A stretch of DNA of 6,381 nt from Candidatus Bathyarchaeota archaeon B23 (GTDB lineage: Archaea; Thermoproteota; Bathyarchaeia; TCS64; B23): assembly GCA_001593875.1 (NCBI GenBank), contig LUCA01000043.1:1-6381 (forward strand). Reading direction: 5' to 3'. Positions 5,573-6,381 of this stretch are shown one piece after another. Each line of letters starts with the position of its first letter. Position 1 is the stretch's first letter. The notes below the pieces were generated by a model. That model was not told the DNA's origin, made no database searches, and saw nothing but the letters and a program-made list of their open reading frames with translations. The translations under genes and the position numbers were made by a program.

Positions 5573-5613
5573 AACCCTCCCCATGGGAGGAAGGGGGTCT
5601 TACGGGGAGGGTT
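5573..5613. repeat. 10-bp perfect inverted repeat over the operon promoter
   Basis: AACCCTCCCC (5573-5582) and GGGGAGGGTT (5604-5613) are perfect inverted repeats separated by 21 nt. The left arm also takes part in a competing short hairpin, CCTCCC/GGGAGG (5576-5581 with 5585-5590). The right arm overlaps the TATA-like box of the nucleotidyltransferase operon. It could be a dimeric operator covering the TATA box and start site, or a leader-RNA switch. The sequence is directly visible; the function is inferred. Confidence 0.5.
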
Positions 5614-5617
5614 ATAC
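5611..5617 (-). promoter_or_regulatory. Candidate TATA box of the nucleotidyltransferase operon
   Basis: On the minus strand GTATAAC stands out in an otherwise GC-rich stretch upstream of the start at 5529. A start about 26 nt downstream would be near 5588, giving a leader of roughly 58 nt. It is flanked by inverted repeats on both sides, which suggests a regulated promoter. Confidence 0.45.
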
Positions 5618-5619
5618 AA

Positions 5620-5635
5620 CGCCCCTCTCGGGGCG
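5620..5635. repeat. GC-rich palindrome just upstream of the operon TATA box
   Basis: CGCCCC-TCTC-GGGGCG is a perfect 6-bp inverted repeat with a 4-nt centre. It sits immediately upstream of the TATA-like box, where BRE or activator sites lie. The hexamer GGGGCG also occurs at 5553-5558 and 5566-5571, so the same half-site appears four times (three plus-strand copies, one minus-strand) in 83 bp. A second weaker hairpin, CGCCC/GGGCG (5557-5561 with 5567-5571), contains the latter copy. Confidence 0.45.
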
Positions 5636-5640
5636 AGATA

Positions 5641-5882
5641 TGGGGTAATGATAAATAATACTAATCCTAATTAGATAGGGTATTATTTTAACCTTACTTC
5701 GTCCCACCGAAGGTTTGATTTAGAAGGCATGACTTCCGGTGCGGGGTATTGTTGATATAAAAAGTCTCGGGGATATGCGGGTTTGCGGAGCGATAGCGGA
5801 GCAGATTTGGGCGGAGCCGTATATCCGCCTGTTGTCCGAGTGCGTTAGCACCGAAGCGAAGCTGAGAGTTCCTGAAGCCTGA
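5641..5882. other. Intergenic region without a supportable gene; contains a structured GC-rich element
   Basis: No start-to-stop gene is convincing here. The left part (5641-5700) is AT-rich. On the plus strand a TATA-like TTGATATAAAAAG at 5753-5765 precedes a structured block. That block has three GCGGAGC copies (5785, 5796, 5811) and the hairpins GGCGGA/TCCGCC (5810-5815 with 5824-5829) and GTGC-GTTA-GCAC (5840-5851). It also has long-range complements CTCGG/CCGAG (5766-5770 with 5836-5840) and GGATAT/ATATCC (5771-5776 with 5821-5826). On the minus strand the same block is followed by a T5 run (5763-5759), so it could instead act as a terminator for the gene at 5883-6377. It could be a small structured RNA or a dispersed repeat; I do not recognise it. 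Confidence 0.4.
5653..5688. repeat. AT-rich 9-bp inverted repeat in the intergenic region
   Basis: AAATAATAC (5653-5661) and GTATTATTT (5680-5688) are perfect inverted repeats 18 nt apart. A nested CTAAT/ATTAG hairpin (5661-5665 with 5670-5674) lies inside. It falls where base composition changes sharply from GC-rich to AT-rich, upstream of the nucleotidyltransferase promoter. It may be a binding site or an element boundary; no function is shown. Confidence 0.35.
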
Positions 5883-6377
5883 TCAAAATATTCCTGGAAT
5901 AAACCTCCATTTCACTTTCTCCAGATACTTCTTATACTCTCCTCCAAATTTCTCCAGTAAATATTTTTCTTCTTCCAAAGCAGTAAGTACTACACCTACT
6001 GAAAAAGATACAGCAATTATCACTGGAAGTAAACTACCCCACCATAAAGAAAAACCCAATTAACTCAATATTATCCCTAAATATCCTGGATGTCGTATTT
6101 TTGAATATATTCCATATGTTATAATTTGCTCGATTTCATCTGAACTATCATGCGCCTGTTTATGATATTTATGAGATAACCCATGCACCAATCCACCGAC
6201 TATAAATAATAGGATCCCTATCCCCAAGAAATACTTTGAGAAAGGAATTGGTAGGATTGAAAAATAGAAACTAAGAAAAGTGGAGAGTCCTAAAATCCCC
6301 CATTCCATTACTGCTCTCTTGCCAGGGTTCATCAGGAGATATCTTTTAAGCATATTTCCTCTATCATCTCTTTTCAT
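5883..6377 (-). pseudogene. ICMT/PEMT-like membrane methyltransferase gene interrupted by one in-frame TAA
   Basis: The reading frame encodes 105 residues, a TAA at 6060-6062, then 58 further residues in the same frame to TGA at 5883-5885. Together they make a complete protein of the isoprenylcysteine carboxyl methyltransferase / phospholipid methyltransferase-like family: two hydrophobic segments near 26-43 and 48-65, the motif YGIYSKIRHPGYLGIIL (88-104), a hydrophobic segment after the stop, and the terminal block EEEKYLLEKFGGEYKKYLEK ending KWRFIP. These integral membrane enzymes use SAM to methylate lipids or prenyl-cysteines. The stop lies just after the HPGYLG helix; family members have a hydrophobic or aromatic residue there, one base from TAA. 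An alternative start is ATG 6351-6353, preceded by GAGG, and the 5' end is close to the window edge. The gene is strikingly AT-rich compared with all others here, which suggests transfer. The stop may be a real mutation or a sequencing error. Confidence 0.8.
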
Positions 6378-6381
6378 GATA

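Noticed and set aside
5530..5619. N-terminal 30-residue extension of the nucleotidyltransferase
   Set aside because: The family starts at MKAVILAAG, the extension is Pro/Arg-rich, and it overlaps the TATA-like box and inverted repeats of the promoter.
5694..5882. Open 62-codon minus-strand frame that continues in the same frame after the TGA of the methyltransferase gene
   Set aside because: It has no ATG, GTG or TTG start codon, follows a bona fide gene end with the family's usual RFIP terminus, and its Arg/Asn/Pro-rich product resembles no family I know; the underlying GC repeats explain its openness better.
5751..5882. C/D box or H/ACA guide RNA
   Set aside because: I looked for paired C (RTGATGA) and D (CTGA) boxes and for a terminal ACA after a hairpin; isolated CTGA strings occur, but the full architecture does not.
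1..6381. CRISPR array or insertion sequence
   Set aside because: There are no regularly spaced long direct repeats, no transposase-like reading frame and no terminal inverted repeats with target duplications visible in the window.

Overview
The window looks archaeal, from a GC-rich and probably thermophilic lineage. The evidence is an archaemetzincin protease, a tRNA-Gly with a genome-encoded CCA end, small swapped-hairpin AbrB proteins, a stand-alone Lrp-type effector domain, a methyltransferase of the archaeal COG2521 type, and TATA-like boxes about 25-30 nt upstream of several starts. I cannot assign a phylum from the sequence alone.

Layout. (1) Positions 1-137 hold the 3' end of an unrecognised plus-strand gene. 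(2) Positions 178-1458 hold five small minus-strand genes: two AbrB-fold proteins (one only 50 aa), a lone RAM (Lrp/AsnC effector) domain, and two cysteine-rich small proteins that look like zinc binders. Three of these (1458 to 844) have gaps of only 9 nt and look like an operon. (3) A divergent promoter region (1459-1548) leads into a plus-strand archaemetzincin (1549-2094). It converges on a minus-strand tRNA-Gly(GCC) at 2129-2205. (4) Positions 2242-5529 form a tight minus-strand operon, read from right to left: an IPCT-like sugar/inositol-phosphate nucleotidyltransferase, a CDP-alcohol phosphatidyltransferase (14-nt overlap), a GT4-like glycosyltransferase (1-nt gap), and a COG2521-type methyltransferase (25-nt gap). 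(5) The leader and promoter of this operon (5530-5640) is packed with inverted repeats. Positions 5641-5882 are non-coding with strong local structure. (6) An AT-rich, minus-strand ICMT/PEMT-like membrane methyltransferase gene (5883-6377) is interrupted by one in-frame TAA.

How the genes may work together. The nucleotidyltransferase and CDP-alcohol transferase correspond to the two halves of the bifunctional IPCT-DIPPS enzyme, which makes di-myo-inositol phosphate type solutes. They could equally make a polar lipid headgroup. The adjacent glycosyltransferase would then glycosylate the product or an intermediate. The CDP-alcohol transferase has a non-canonical active-site motif, and no inositol-1-phosphate synthase is in view, so the substrate is open. 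Other main points of interest are a Gly-to-Arg change inside the zinc motif of the archaemetzincin, the unexplained structured region around 5640-5880, and the nonsense codon in the last gene.
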